Position numbers and translations under genes: made by a program. Below, in pieces: positions 8,907-18,173 of a DNA stretch of 64,000 bases. Position 1 is the first letter of the stretch. Every line of letters starts with the position of its first letter. Below the pieces are notes generated by a model. The model searched no databases. It saw only the letters and a program-made list of their open reading frames with translations, and was not told the origin of the DNA. This DNA is from Shewanella piezotolerans WP3 (GTDB lineage Bacteria > Pseudomonadota > Gammaproteobacteria > Enterobacterales > Shewanellaceae), in NCBI RefSeq assembly GCF_000014885.1, contig NC_011566.1, positions 2,523,501 through 2,587,500 on the forward strand. The letters run 5' to 3'.

Positions 8907-10463
8907 ATGTCAAAAGTACTATCTAAGATTGCATTGGGAGTCGGGCTCATTGCTACCGCTTCATCCGCAATGGCGGCTACTGATCCAGAACGTCCAAATA
9001 TGTTGGTAATTTGGGGTGATGATATTGGTTATTATAATATCAGTGCATATAACCAAGGTATGATGGGTTATCAAACTCCAAACCTTGACCGTATTGCTAA
9101 TGAAGGTGCGCTGTTTACTGACCATTACGCTCAACAGAGCTGCACCGCGGGCCGTTCTTCGTTTATTACTGGCCAACACCCATTCCGTACCGGTCTTTTA
9201 ACTATCGGTATGCCAGGTTCTGAACATGGAATTCCTGATTGGGCACCAACGATTGCTGATGCACTCAAAGACAAGGGCTATACCACTGGTCAGTTTGGTA
9301 AGAACCATTTGGGCGACCAAGACAAGCATCTACCTACTGCGCATGGCTTTGATGAGTTCTTCGGTAACTTGTACCACTTAAATGCTGAAGAAGAACCAGA
9401 GACTTACTATTACCCGAAAGATCCTGAATTTAAGAAAAAGTATGCGCCGCGTGGCGTCATCCACTCTTATGCTGATGGCCGTATCGAAGACACAGGTCCC
9501 ATGACCCGTAAGCGTATGGAAACTGCTGATGAAGAGTTTGTTGGTGCATCGATTAAGTTTATCGAAAAAGCGGTTAAGGCTGATAAGCCTTTCTTTGCTT
9601 GGGTTAACGCATCACGCATGCACATCCATACTCGTTTGCAAGAAAAATACGATGGTATTACCGGAGTAGGTATCTACCCTGACGGCATGATTGAACATGA
9701 TGACCATGTTGGTCTGTTGTTGGACAAGTTGGACGAGCTGAAAATTGCTGACAATACTATTGTTGTTTACTCGACAGATAATGGTGCTGAAAAGTTCACT
9801 TGGCCTGACGGTGGTACTTCTCCATTCCATGGTGAGAAGGGCACGACTTTCGAAGGTGGCATGCGCGTTCCGCAGCTAGTTCGTTGGCCTGGTGTGATTG
9901 AACCTGGAACAAAGATTAACGCCATGATGTCTCATGAAGATTGGATGCCAACTCTGTTAGCCGCAGCGGGTGATGATACTTTGGTTGAAGACCTTAAAGA
10001 AGGTAAAAACTTTAACGGTAAAGACTGGCGTGTACATTTAGATGGTAGTAACTTTATGCCTTTCTTTAAAGGTGAAGTTGAGCAAGGTCCACGTACCAGC
10101 AAAATGTACTTTAGCGCTAATGGTGAGTTAAATGCTGTTCGTTGGAATGACTGGAAAGCAACATTTGCGATGATGGACGGCAACATGCAGTCTGCTATTC
10201 GTAATGTACCAGCATGGGCATCACTAACAAACTTACGTGCAGATCCATTTGAAATTGCTGCAACTGAATCTGGTATGTATGTGCGCTGGATGATCGACAA
10301 CATGTGGTTGTTTGTACCTATGTCTCAAGAAGTCGGTAAGTTCCTAGGTTCACTAGAAGGTTATCCGATGCAACAAGGTGCAGGCTTTAGTGCCGCAGGC
10401 GTTAACTACAACACCTTAAAATTACAGAAAGTGCTTAAAAAGTTAGAAGCACAGCAGCAGTAG
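8907..10463 (+). CDS. Secreted type I (Cys-type) sulfatase, arylsulfatase-like
   Basis: The 518-residue protein begins with a signal peptide (cleavage after ATASSAMA). Type I sulfatases hydrolyse sulfate esters using formylglycine. The metal-binding start motif is IWGDDIGYY, and the maturation motif C-T-A-G-R has its Cys at residue 79. A further metal motif is seen in STDNGAEKFTWPDGG. The length and the C-terminal domain fit arylsulfatases acting on small or aromatic sulfates, but the substrate cannot be read from sequence. Formylglycine would be made by the radical-SAM enzyme at 2070-3332. A terminator follows. Confidence 0.9.
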   Translation: MSKVLSKIALGVGLIATASSAMAATDPERPNMLVIWGDDIGYYNISAYNQGMMGYQTPNLDRIANEGALFTDHYAQQSCTAGRSSFITGQHPFRTGLLTIGMPGSEHGIPDWAPTIADALKDKGYTTGQFGKNHLGDQDKHLPTAHGFDEFFGNLYHLNAEEEPETYYYPKDPEFKKKYAPRGVIHSYADGRIEDTGPMTRKRMETADEEFVGASIKFIEKAVKADKPFFAWVNASRMHIHTRLQEKYDGITGVGIYPDGMIEHDDHVGLLLDKLDELKIADNTIVVYSTDNGAEKFTWPDGGTSPFHGEKGTTFEGGMRVPQLVRWPGVIEPGTKINAMMSHEDWMPTLLAAAGDDTLVEDLKEGKNFNGKDWRVHLDGSNFMPFFKGEVEQGPRTSKMYFSANGELNAVRWNDWKATFAMMDGNMQSAIRNVPAWASLTNLRADPFEIAATESGMYVRWMIDNMWLFVPMSQEVGKFLGSLEGYPMQQGAGFSAAGVNYNTLKLQKVLKKLEAQQQ

Positions 10464-10490
10464 TCATTGATTAACTGCGTTCATTAACTG

Positions 10491-10532
10491 GGCTTCGAGC
10501 AGTCAATCACTGTTCGGAGCCTTTTTATTTTT
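10491..10532 (+). terminator. Rho-independent terminator after sulfatase
   Basis: GGCTTCGAGCAG (10491-10502) pairs, with G-T wobbles, with CTGTTCGGAGCC (10510-10521), followed by a T-rich run. It separates the sulfatase from the FGE-fold lipoprotein, which therefore may be read mainly by read-through or by its own promoter. Confidence 0.75.
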
Positions 10533-10562
10533 GGCTCTATTAACCCTTTATGTGAGATTGAT

Positions 10563-11327
10563 ATGCACAGAATATTATTGCTTGCCCTTATTTTTATACA
10601 AGGCTGCGCCGTGAATGCAAATATTGATCGCGAGCTTAAAGATATGATCCTCTCCGAAATGGTGTTTGTTGAGGGAGGTCGATTTGAAATGGGTGCAAGC
10701 TGCGCTGTAGAGCGTAAATGTGTACACCCAAAGCATAGCGTAACGGTTGATGATTTTTATATCGGCAAATATGAAGTCACTCAAGCTGTGTTCGAATCTG
10801 TGCTAGGACCGAGTAACTCCTATTTTCAGGGGGCGAATTACCCAGTCAACAATTTGAGCTGGCAACAAGCTAAGTATTTTATTTCAGAGCTTAACCTTAA
10901 AACTGGGCTTAAATTTAGATTGCCGACAGAAGCGGAGTGGGAGTATGCCGCACGTGGAGGCAGTCGTAGCCAACACTATCTATTTAGTGGCTCAAATAAT
11001 ATAGATGATGTCGGCTGGTTTTCTGAAAACGCTAATAACCGAGCCCATGAGGTTGGGTTAAAACAGGCCAATGAACTTGGGCTGTATGATATGACTGGCA
11101 ATGTTGGTGAGATGACTGAAGATGCTTATGATGCCGAGTATTACTTATATGGGCCCGAGATAAACCCTGTCAATGCGTTGGATTCCGAACATTACCTCGC
11201 ATATAAATCTGTTAGGGGCGGCAGCTTTGCCTACGATGCTCAAGAGTCTGAAAATTTTAGACGCGACTCTGCCAGTCAGAGTGCTGTCATGCCTGATATT
11301 GGCTTGCGTTTGGTTTTGTCTAAATAG
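10563..11327 (+). CDS. FGE-sulfatase-fold (SUMF1-like) lipoprotein lacking catalytic Cys
   Basis: The 254-residue protein starts with a lipoprotein signal (IFIQGC, lipid Cys 15), so it is anchored in a membrane. The rest is a formylglycine-generating-enzyme fold: FVEGGRFEMG, KYEVTQAVF, RLPTEAEWEYAARGG, GLYDMTGNVGEMTED and a final RGGSF...GLRLVLSK. True aerobic FGEs bind copper through two cysteines in the C-terminal RGGSW region. Here that region reads RGGSFAYDAQESENFRRDSA with no Cys. It is therefore unlikely to oxidise sulfatases. Its position after a sulfatase suggests an accessory or binding role, which is an inference. Confidence 0.82.
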   Translation: MHRILLLALIFIQGCAVNANIDRELKDMILSEMVFVEGGRFEMGASCAVERKCVHPKHSVTVDDFYIGKYEVTQAVFESVLGPSNSYFQGANYPVNNLSWQQAKYFISELNLKTGLKFRLPTEAEWEYAARGGSRSQHYLFSGSNNIDDVGWFSENANNRAHEVGLKQANELGLYDMTGNVGEMTEDAYDAEYYLYGPEINPVNALDSEHYLAYKSVRGGSFAYDAQESENFRRDSASQSAVMPDIGLRLVLSK

Positions 11328-11357
11328 TTAGCCCATGCATCATCAACGTTATTTTAA

Positions 11358-11392
11358 TAAAAAACGCCGCTTTGAAAGCGGTGTTTTCTTTT
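11358..11392 (+). terminator. Rho-independent terminator
   Basis: AAAACGCCGCTT (11361-11372) pairs with AAGCGGTGTTTT (ending near 11387) with a tiny loop and a T-rich tail. It ends the transcript of the FGE-fold lipoprotein gene. Confidence 0.75.
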
Positions 11393-11511
11393 GCTTAGTT
11401 CAAACTTTTACAAGCTATTCAGCAAAACTAGGAATTTTCCGAGTCCATTTTAAAAACGTTAACCGTGATAATTGGTTGTGATTATTACATAACAACATAT
11501 GAGATTATTTA

Positions 11512-12741
11512 ATGAAATTTCTACTTAAACCTTTAGCAGTGGCCATTGCATTAGTATCAGCACCAAGTTTTGCAGCAGGTACCGTTCTTGGTGAGTTAGG
11601 CAGTTTAAACGCTAGCACTGCAGGTGCAGGTAGCGCAGCGATTTCAGAAGGTGCTGAAAGTGCTTTCTCAAATCCTGCAGCAATGAGTCTCGTTGAAAAA
11701 TCGACCTTAACAGGTAGTCTTCAAGCTTTTGATCTCAATATCAAATATCAAGATAACGGTTCTTACGGTAGCTTTGGTGGTGACAATGACGGCGGTAATG
11801 CTGGTAGTGTTACCCCACTTGGATCTGTGTATTGGGTTAACCCATTAAGCGACAAATGGGCATTTGGTCTTGCACTCGCTTCACAAGGTGGAGCATCTGT
11901 TGATTATGGTGATGATTGGCGTGGTGCAAGTCTTATTAGCTCTATTGATCTCGTGACAGTTCAGGTAAACGCATCAGTTTCTTATAAAATTAATGAGCAA
12001 TGGGCTGTTGGTATAGGCATGGTTTCTGAGTATGCGTCACTTTTGCAAACTCAGCAGTTTACTCAAAATATTGGCGCTGAGTATGAAGCGGGTTCAGTCG
12101 AGTTTGGGGTTAATTTAGGCCTACATTACACCATCGATGCAGACAATATGTTGGGGCTAACAGTTCGCTCAGGTCTGGATCACACCCTTGAGGGGGATGT
12201 AAAACTTGACCGAAACGGCAATGGCGAAACTTACGATGCTAGTTTAGGTCTGGTTTCACCCGCAATTGTAAAATTAAGTGGTTACCACGGTTTGACTGAC
12301 AAGTTTGCGTTGTTATGGTCTTTAGATTGGCAGGATTGGAGTAAAAACCAGTCAAGCGTATTGATCTTAGATGATTCTGGTCGTCAAGTTAATGTTGATA
12401 GGAATTGGGATGATACTTACAGCGCTTCTTTAGGGATGCACTATCAGCTGACTAATCAATGGCGTTTAGAGTTTGGAGTCGGTTACGAGTCATCTCCGTT
12501 AAGCGATACCGCAGCTAACGCATTCAATCAATATCCAGACCTTCCTGTAGATGAAATAATTCGTATTGGCACCGGTGCCACCTATCAGGCATCAGACGAT
12601 TTCTCTGTGAATTTCTTCATTGAATATCTAGATCTTGGTTCTCCGGAGATCCGCTATAACGCACTGGGTTATGGGGCGCTATCTGGTAGTTATAACAATG
12701 ATGCTGCCATCGCTGGTATCACAATGAATTGGGTATTTTAA
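11512..12741 (+). CDS. FadL/TodX-family outer-membrane transporter
   Basis: This is a 409-residue outer-membrane channel. The signal peptide ends at APSFA, and the mature protein starts AGTVLGELGSLNASTAGAGS, followed by the family hallmark SAFSNPAAMSLV. It ends in Phe after MNWVF, as beta-barrels do. FadL-type proteins take up long-chain fatty acids or other hydrophobic and aromatic molecules by lateral diffusion. It lies next to the sulfatase cluster, so it could import a hydrophobic product of desulfation, but it has its own upstream region and terminator, so the link is only positional. Confidence 0.88.
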   Translation: MKFLLKPLAVAIALVSAPSFAAGTVLGELGSLNASTAGAGSAAISEGAESAFSNPAAMSLVEKSTLTGSLQAFDLNIKYQDNGSYGSFGGDNDGGNAGSVTPLGSVYWVNPLSDKWAFGLALASQGGASVDYGDDWRGASLISSIDLVTVQVNASVSYKINEQWAVGIGMVSEYASLLQTQQFTQNIGAEYEAGSVEFGVNLGLHYTIDADNMLGLTVRSGLDHTLEGDVKLDRNGNGETYDASLGLVSPAIVKLSGYHGLTDKFALLWSLDWQDWSKNQSSVLILDDSGRQVNVDRNWDDTYSASLGMHYQLTNQWRLEFGVGYESSPLSDTAANAFNQYPDLPVDEIIRIGTGATYQASDDFSVNFFIEYLDLGSPEIRYNALGYGALSGSYNNDAAIAGITMNWVF

Positions 12742-12875
12742 ACGGCTTTAGTTATAGGTTTTAGTAGGAATAGTAACTCTTTTCTGTTTCGAATCAGACT
12801 CAATTAACTGTGCAGTAATGCACATAGCTGACTTGAAAACTTCCACCGCTACAAAAAAAGCATTACAGTATTTTT

Positions 12876-12906
12876 AAGCTTAGTCTTTACCGACTAAGCT
12901 TTTTTT
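12876..12906 (+). terminator. Rho-independent terminator after FadL-type gene
   Basis: AAGCTTAGTC (12876-12885) pairs with GACTAAGCTT (12892-12901) and is followed by a run of T to 12906. Confidence 0.85.
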
Positions 12907-12968
12907 GTTGCCTACAACAAAGTTAACTTTGGCTTAGCAGGCAAAAATATTTAAATAGGTGGGAATGT

Positions 12969-13856
12969 ATGCGGATAGAAGATCTCAAATTATTTACCAT
13001 CGTGGTGAAGCTTGGTAGTTTTACTGCTGCAGCCAATGCCTTAGATCTGCCACGAGCGAATGTGAGTCGGCGGATTGGCGAACTAGAAAAAGCGCTAAAC
13101 GCTCAACTTTTCTTCCGCACTACCAGACAACTGCGCTTAACCCAGCACGGTGAAGCATATTATCATGAGTTGCTCACCGTACTTGAAGGGTTTGAGCAAG
13201 CTAAAAATAAGTTGCATGATATTGATGAAAAGCCTATTGGTAAGGTTAAAGTGGGCTTTTTGCCGGAAAGTGATGAGGCACTGCAACCAGCACTCGCCAA
13301 GTTTCAACAACTTTATCCAGATATAGAGCTGGATATGCGGATCACTAATAACTACGAAACAGATATTTATGCGCTTGCATTAGACTTTGTTATTTATGCC
13401 GGTAAGGTGCAGGACTCTGGCTTTATTGCCCGAAGAATTCTCAGTTTGGGGCGAGGGATCTATGCAAGCCCTGAATATTTGGCCAGTCATGGCGAGCCGC
13501 AATCATTAGCTGAGCTGTCTAAACATGATGCAATTTGTTATCGCTGGCCTGACGGCAGTATCGATGATAAATGGGACCTAATTTCTGAAACTGTTCACGT
13601 TAAAAGCCGTTTCACCTGCAATCATATGGGATTTGTCAGGCGTGCGATTGTAGGTGGCCAAGGGATAGGTTTTATGCCGCCATTGTTTGCCTTAGCTGCT
13701 ATTGAAGCCAAGCGTATCGTCAGGATCCTACCGCAATACGAATCTAAAAAAGAGGATGTGTGGTTGATCTATCCCGATAGAAAGGGGATAAGTTTACCGA
13801 CTCGGTTATTGATTGACTTTTTATTACAAGAAATCCCGAATAGAGCTGGTTTGTAA
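12969..13856 (+). CDS. LysR-family transcriptional regulator
   Basis: The 295-residue protein has an N-terminal winged helix-turn-helix typical of LysR proteins (MRIEDLKLFTIVVKLGSFTA, then ANALDLPRANVSRRIGELEK) and a periplasmic-binding-like effector domain from about residue 90. Weak GGGA precedes the ATG. It lies 93 bases upstream of the RND efflux operon on the same strand and is a natural candidate to control it. LysR regulators are more often divergent from their targets, so this is only probable. The effector is unknown. Confidence 0.88.
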   Translation: MRIEDLKLFTIVVKLGSFTAAANALDLPRANVSRRIGELEKALNAQLFFRTTRQLRLTQHGEAYYHELLTVLEGFEQAKNKLHDIDEKPIGKVKVGFLPESDEALQPALAKFQQLYPDIELDMRITNNYETDIYALALDFVIYAGKVQDSGFIARRILSLGRGIYASPEYLASHGEPQSLAELSKHDAICYRWPDGSIDDKWDLISETVHVKSRFTCNHMGFVRRAIVGGQGIGFMPPLFALAAIEAKRIVRILPQYESKKEDVWLIYPDRKGISLPTRLLIDFLLQEIPNRAGL

Positions 13857-13918
13857 TGTTTTGTGAGACAGTGTAGTGCGTGAAAGGCGGATTATCTTGT
13901 AAAGTGAAACACATACAC

Positions 13919-13946
13919 TCTCTCCCAATCGTTCCATTGGGAGAGA
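13919..13946 (+). promoter_or_regulatory. Perfect 11-bp hairpin burying the ribosome-binding site of the RND operon
   Basis: TCTCTCCCAAT (13919-13929) and ATTGGGAGAGA (13936-13946) are exact complements around the loop CGTTCC. The right arm contains GGGAGAG, the Shine-Dalgarno sequence for the ATG at 13950. In RNA the site would be closed; as DNA it is also a 28-base palindrome that a repressor could bind. There is no T run, so it is not a terminator. Confidence 0.65.
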
Positions 13947-13949
13947 ATC

Positions 13950-15065
13950 ATGAACCGCAAACATTCAAAACAGCGACTAAATACTAAATTCGCCATCGCA
14001 CCGTTAGCTATTTTCATCCTTTCTGGTTGTAGTCAAGCATCTAGCCAAGCCAAAATTGAATCATTAAAAGTTGAACGTCCTGTACAGGTAATAACATTAA
14101 CTGATCAGCAGCTGCAAAATTCAAAGCAGTTCGCCGGTGTGTTGGAGGCTACGCAAACAGCAAGCCTATCTTTTAAAGTCCCAGGGACTATAGAAGCCAT
14201 CCTGGTCAAAACCGGTGATAAAGTCGATAAAGGGCAGGTTATTGCTCGGTTAGACCCTCATGATTACCAAGTTACCGTAGTGGAATTAGAAGCAAGACTG
14301 GCAGAAGCGAATGCTGCGCATCAACTGGCAAAAGTTGAGCTTGAAAGGGTAACCCAAGCAATCGCAGATGATGCTATTTCGGAAGTTAATCTAGACAGAG
14401 CTCAGAGCGGGTATCAACGTAGTTTAGCCATGGTTCAAGTTGTCACTCAGAATCTGAAAAAGGCCAATAACGCGCTTGATTACACTGAGCTTAAAGCGCC
14501 TTTTAGTGGCGTAATCGGCCTGCAAACTCAACAAACATTTGAGCAAATATCACCAGGCGTTGGTTTATTCTCTTTACATCAACCTAATGAGCTAAAAGCC
14601 GTTATTGATGTACCGGAAAACCTAATTGCTAGTTTAAGCCCATCACAACTAGCAAGTGTTACTTGGCACGGCAATAGCCAAGCAATTAGTGCTCAATTAA
14701 CTGAGATGAACACACTTGTAGACCCAATAAAACAAACCTATGAAGCCCAATTTGTGCTCGATAAAAATCAGCAAGGTGCATTACCTGGTAAGTCTGTTAG
14801 CGTCACAGTCAAATTTAATGCTAGTGCTGATACGTTCTGTGTGCCTTTAGCTTCAATAAAAGGAGAGGGTGAGCTTCAAAGCGTTTATATCATAGAAAAC
14901 GAAGCGGTTGCCGAACGTGTGGTTGAGGTTGAGTCTGTTCATAGCAATAGAGTGTGTATCAGCGGTGCATTGCAAGCGGGTGACACTATTGTCACTGCCG
15001 GTGTGCATTACCTCAAGCCTTTACAGATAGTTAAAAATACCATCGCGAAGAACGTGAGTTACTAG
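13950..15065 (+). CDS. RND efflux periplasmic adaptor (HlyD/AcrA family), lipoprotein
   Basis: This 371-residue membrane-fusion protein joins an inner-membrane RND pump to an outer-membrane channel. A lipoprotein signal ends in FILSGC, so it is anchored to the inner membrane. The lipoyl/barrel-sandwich halves (SLSFKVPGTIEAILVKTGDK and LDYTELKAPFSGVIGLQ) flank a coiled-coil hairpin of about 65 residues. The gene starts right after a hairpin that covers its ribosome-binding site, and it is followed 8 bases later by the pump gene. Substrates are not predictable; the LysR gene just upstream may regulate it. Confidence 0.9.
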   Translation: MNRKHSKQRLNTKFAIAPLAIFILSGCSQASSQAKIESLKVERPVQVITLTDQQLQNSKQFAGVLEATQTASLSFKVPGTIEAILVKTGDKVDKGQVIARLDPHDYQVTVVELEARLAEANAAHQLAKVELERVTQAIADDAISEVNLDRAQSGYQRSLAMVQVVTQNLKKANNALDYTELKAPFSGVIGLQTQQTFEQISPGVGLFSLHQPNELKAVIDVPENLIASLSPSQLASVTWHGNSQAISAQLTEMNTLVDPIKQTYEAQFVLDKNQQGALPGKSVSVTVKFNASADTFCVPLASIKGEGELQSVYIIENEAVAERVVEVESVHSNRVCISGALQAGDTIVTAGVHYLKPLQIVKNTIAKNVSY

Positions 15066-15073
15066 AGGCTTTT

Positions 15074-18000
15074 ATGAATTTAGCAGAATTTGCAATTAGG
15101 CAACGTTTGTTTGTTATATTTTTTAGCGTGCTTTGTGTGGTCGTCGGGATTATTTCCTATTTTGAGCTTGGTAAGCTTGAAGATCCTTCATTTACAGTGA
15201 AAAGTGCGGTTGTGGTTACCTTGTACCCTGGTGCATCCGCAAAGGAGGTAGAGGAGCAAGTCACTGATAAGGTAGAGACAAAATTACAAGAGATGGGAGC
15301 GATGTGGAAATTACGCTCATTGTCCCGCCCAGGCAGCTCAATGATATTCATTGACCTAAAGGAAACCACTAATTCCGATGAGTTACCGCAGCAGTGGGAT
15401 CTATTGCGCCGTAAAGTGAGCGATGTAAAGCTGACATTGCCAGCAACCGCGCAAATCAGTGTGGTTCAAGATGAGTTTTCTGAAGTTTATGGCATGCTTT
15501 TCAGTGTTTATGGTGAAAACGCTGAACCAGAAGCGCTACGTCAGTATGCCAAGGAGCTGCAACGCCGTTTTAAAACTGTTGATGGTATTAAGAAAATTGA
15601 GCTGCATGGTGTTCAAACCCAAGCAATTTATGTTGATCTACCTGAAGAGCGTTTAGCCCAATATGGGATCTCTTCGGCTCAAGTTATTAATCAGCTAACA
15701 ACCCAAAACCTGACTTACGACAGTGGTAGTTTTGAAGCAAGTGGCGAACGTATTAGAGTTCAACAGAGTAGTGATTTTAAATCGATTGAGGATATTAAAA
15801 ATCTAACGATTAAAGGCGGGATTGGTCACTATAGTACTGGCTTACTTCGACTTGGAGATATTGCCGATATAAGCTTGGCTTACAAAACCCCTGCAACCAG
15901 CATAAGCCGTTATAATGGACAAACAGCAGTCACCCTGGCAGTAAGCCCAGTCAAAGCCATCAATGTGGTCAATCTTGGCGATACAATGAGTCAAATTATT
16001 GCTGAGTATCAACAAGAGTTACCCGTAGGTATTGAGATCGGAACCATTGCATTTCAGCCTGATGAAGTTGAGAAGTCGATTGCCGATTTCGTGACTAATT
16101 TACTGGAAAGTGTGGCGATTGTATTTGCAGTTCTGCTGATTTTTATGGGCTTTAAAAGTGCCACAATCGTCGGCGGCAGTCTACTGTTTACCATCTTATT
16201 GACATTCATCTACATGTACCTCGCAGGTGTTGATCTTCAGCGTGTTTCTCTAGGAACGTTTGTACTGGCATTGGGTATGCTTGTTGATAATGCGATTGTT
16301 ATTACCGATCTGTTTATTGTTAAGTTAAATAAAGGTGTAGAGCGCACAAAAGCGGCTATCGATGCTGTTAAAGAAACCTCAAAGCCGCTACTCGCTGCAA
16401 CCATTATTGCAATCATGGGCTCGACCCCGGTACTTTTTTCACAAACCGATGCAGGTGAATTTGCAAGTTCTGTGTTCCTCATTATTTGTGCATCTTTACT
16501 GTTTTCATGGATTGTTGCGGTCACTCTCACGCCACTTTTATGCTGGCTATGGATTAAGCCAAAGCTAAACAATGACCAACAGGAAGAAAAAGTAAGTCGT
16601 TATCAACAAGCAGTTGTTTGGACTGTGATGAATCCTGTTAAGGCTATCTCATTAGTCGTACCACTATTACTGGTCACAGCACTGGCTGTTCCTTATGTTG
16701 CCGTGAATTTTATTCCAAGCTCTGATAGGCCTATGGTGTTCTTAGATTATTGGCAACCTAATGGTGGTGATATAGCTAAAACATCATCTGATATGAAGAA
16801 AATTGAAGATTGGTTATTGCAACAACCAGAGATAAGCAGCATTTCTAGCTATGTAGGCGCGAGCGCACCAAGGTTTTCTGTGACTGTTGAGCCTGAACCT
16901 TTTGACTCAAGTTACGGACAGATTGTCATAAATGTTAAGGATTTTGAGGGGATAGAGCCTTTAACAAAACGCGGCGAGAGTTGGTTAGCGCAAAACTTCA
17001 CTAACTCTGAACCTAGATTTAGAGCGCTTAAATTAGCGACAAAGGATAAGTTCAGCATTGAAGCGCGTTTTAGTGGTAAAGACCCTGCAGTCTTGCATGA
17101 CTTATCGAACCAAGCACAAGCAATCATGCAAGCTAACGCCAATACAAAATCCGTAAGAGATGATTGGCGTCAACAAAGCAAGGTGATTGAACCTGTTATT
17201 AATCAAGAACAAGCGCGCAGGGCTGGGATCAACAGAACTGATATTTCATTAGCATTAAAGCGAGCATCAGAAGGAGTAACGCTAGGGACATTAAACCAAG
17301 GCGATCAACTGATCCCAATCAGTTTTAGGAGTGCAAACGCCAACTTAAGTTACTTAGATACTCTGCCAGTAAAGTCTTTGTTAGGTACTCATAGCGTACC
17401 GTTAGGCCAAGTGGTTGATAAATTTGAGCTTAAACCTGAAGAGAGCATGATCTGGCGTCGCAATCGAGTGCCAACTATCACTGCACAAGCTGATGTATTT
17501 GATGCGACGCCCGCTGAAGTGAGGAATCAAATCAAGGATCAGATTGAAGCTATAGAGCTACCAGCTGGTTATAGCTTTGAGTGGGGCGGTGAATACTACG
17601 ATGAGAATCGTGCGATTACTGATACGTTAAGCCAAATGCCGAAAGCACTTTTGATGATGGTGGTCATCATGGTTGCAATGTTTAATGGCTTTAAGCAACC
17701 GATCATCATTTTAATTACGCTGCCACTGGCTGCTATTGGTGCAACCTGGACGCTATTGTTGCTTGATAAGCCATTTGGTTTTATGGCGCTTATTGGTGCG
17801 GTGACTTTATCAGGGATGATCATTAAAAATGGCATTGTACTCATGGATCAAATTGAACTGGAGCGAGCTAAGAAGATCCCATTAAGAGAAGCAGTTAAAT
17901 CTGCCACGTTAAATCGAACCATGGCGATATCAATGGGAGCACTGACTACTGCTTTAGGAATGATCCCGTTAATAAGTGACCGGCTATTTGATCAAATGGC

Positions 18001-18172
18001 TGCCACCATCATTGGCGGGCTAGCCGCGGCAACATTGCTATCACTGTTTATTATGCCAGCCTTCTATTGCCTGTTTTATAGAAACTCAGAGCATCTAGAA
18101 GACGAAAGCAAAGCAGATGACAATAAAAATAACGAAATAGCCTTAACGACTGCGACAGTGGAGCAAAAATAA
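15074..18172 (+). CDS. RND efflux pump permease (HAE1/AcrB-like)
   Basis: This 1032-residue inner-membrane proton antiporter has the standard length. It has one N-terminal helix (LFVIFFSVLCVVVGIISY), a large periplasmic porter domain, a helix block around 335-500, a second porter domain and a final helix block. The proton-relay acidic residue is seen in LGMLVDNAIVITD, and the pattern GMIIKNGIVLMDQI is the matching helix in the second half. AGAGG precedes the ATG. It forms one operon with the adaptor upstream and the outer-membrane factor 2 bases downstream. Confidence 0.93.
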   Translation: MNLAEFAIRQRLFVIFFSVLCVVVGIISYFELGKLEDPSFTVKSAVVVTLYPGASAKEVEEQVTDKVETKLQEMGAMWKLRSLSRPGSSMIFIDLKETTNSDELPQQWDLLRRKVSDVKLTLPATAQISVVQDEFSEVYGMLFSVYGENAEPEALRQYAKELQRRFKTVDGIKKIELHGVQTQAIYVDLPEERLAQYGISSAQVINQLTTQNLTYDSGSFEASGERIRVQQSSDFKSIEDIKNLTIKGGIGHYSTGLLRLGDIADISLAYKTPATSISRYNGQTAVTLAVSPVKAINVVNLGDTMSQIIAEYQQELPVGIEIGTIAFQPDEVEKSIADFVTNLLESVAIVFAVLLIFMGFKSATIVGGSLLFTILLTFIYMYLAGVDLQRVSLGTFVLALGMLVDNAIVITDLFIVKLNKGVERTKAAIDAVKETSKPLLAATIIAIMGSTPVLFSQTDAGEFASSVFLIICASLLFSWIVAVTLTPLLCWLWIKPKLNNDQQEEKVSRYQQAVVWTVMNPVKAISLVVPLLLVTALAVPYVAVNFIPSSDRPMVFLDYWQPNGGDIAKTSSDMKKIEDWLLQQPEISSISSYVGASAPRFSVTVEPEPFDSSYGQIVINVKDFEGIEPLTKRGESWLAQNFTNSEPRFRALKLATKDKFSIEARFSGKDPAVLHDLSNQAQAIMQANANTKSVRDDWRQQSKVIEPVINQEQARRAGINRTDISLALKRASEGVTLGTLNQGDQLIPISFRSANANLSYLDTLPVKSLLGTHSVPLGQVVDKFELKPEESMIWRRNRVPTITAQADVFDATPAEVRNQIKDQIEAIELPAGYSFEWGGEYYDENRAITDTLSQMPKALLMMVVIMVAMFNGFKQPIIILITLPLAAIGATWTLLLLDKPFGFMALIGAVTLSGMIIKNGIVLMDQIELERAKKIPLREAVKSATLNRTMAISMGALTTALGMIPLISDRLFDQMAATIIGGLAAATLLSLFIMPAFYCLFYRNSEHLEDESKADDNKNNEIALTTATVEQK

Positions 18173-18173
18173 T

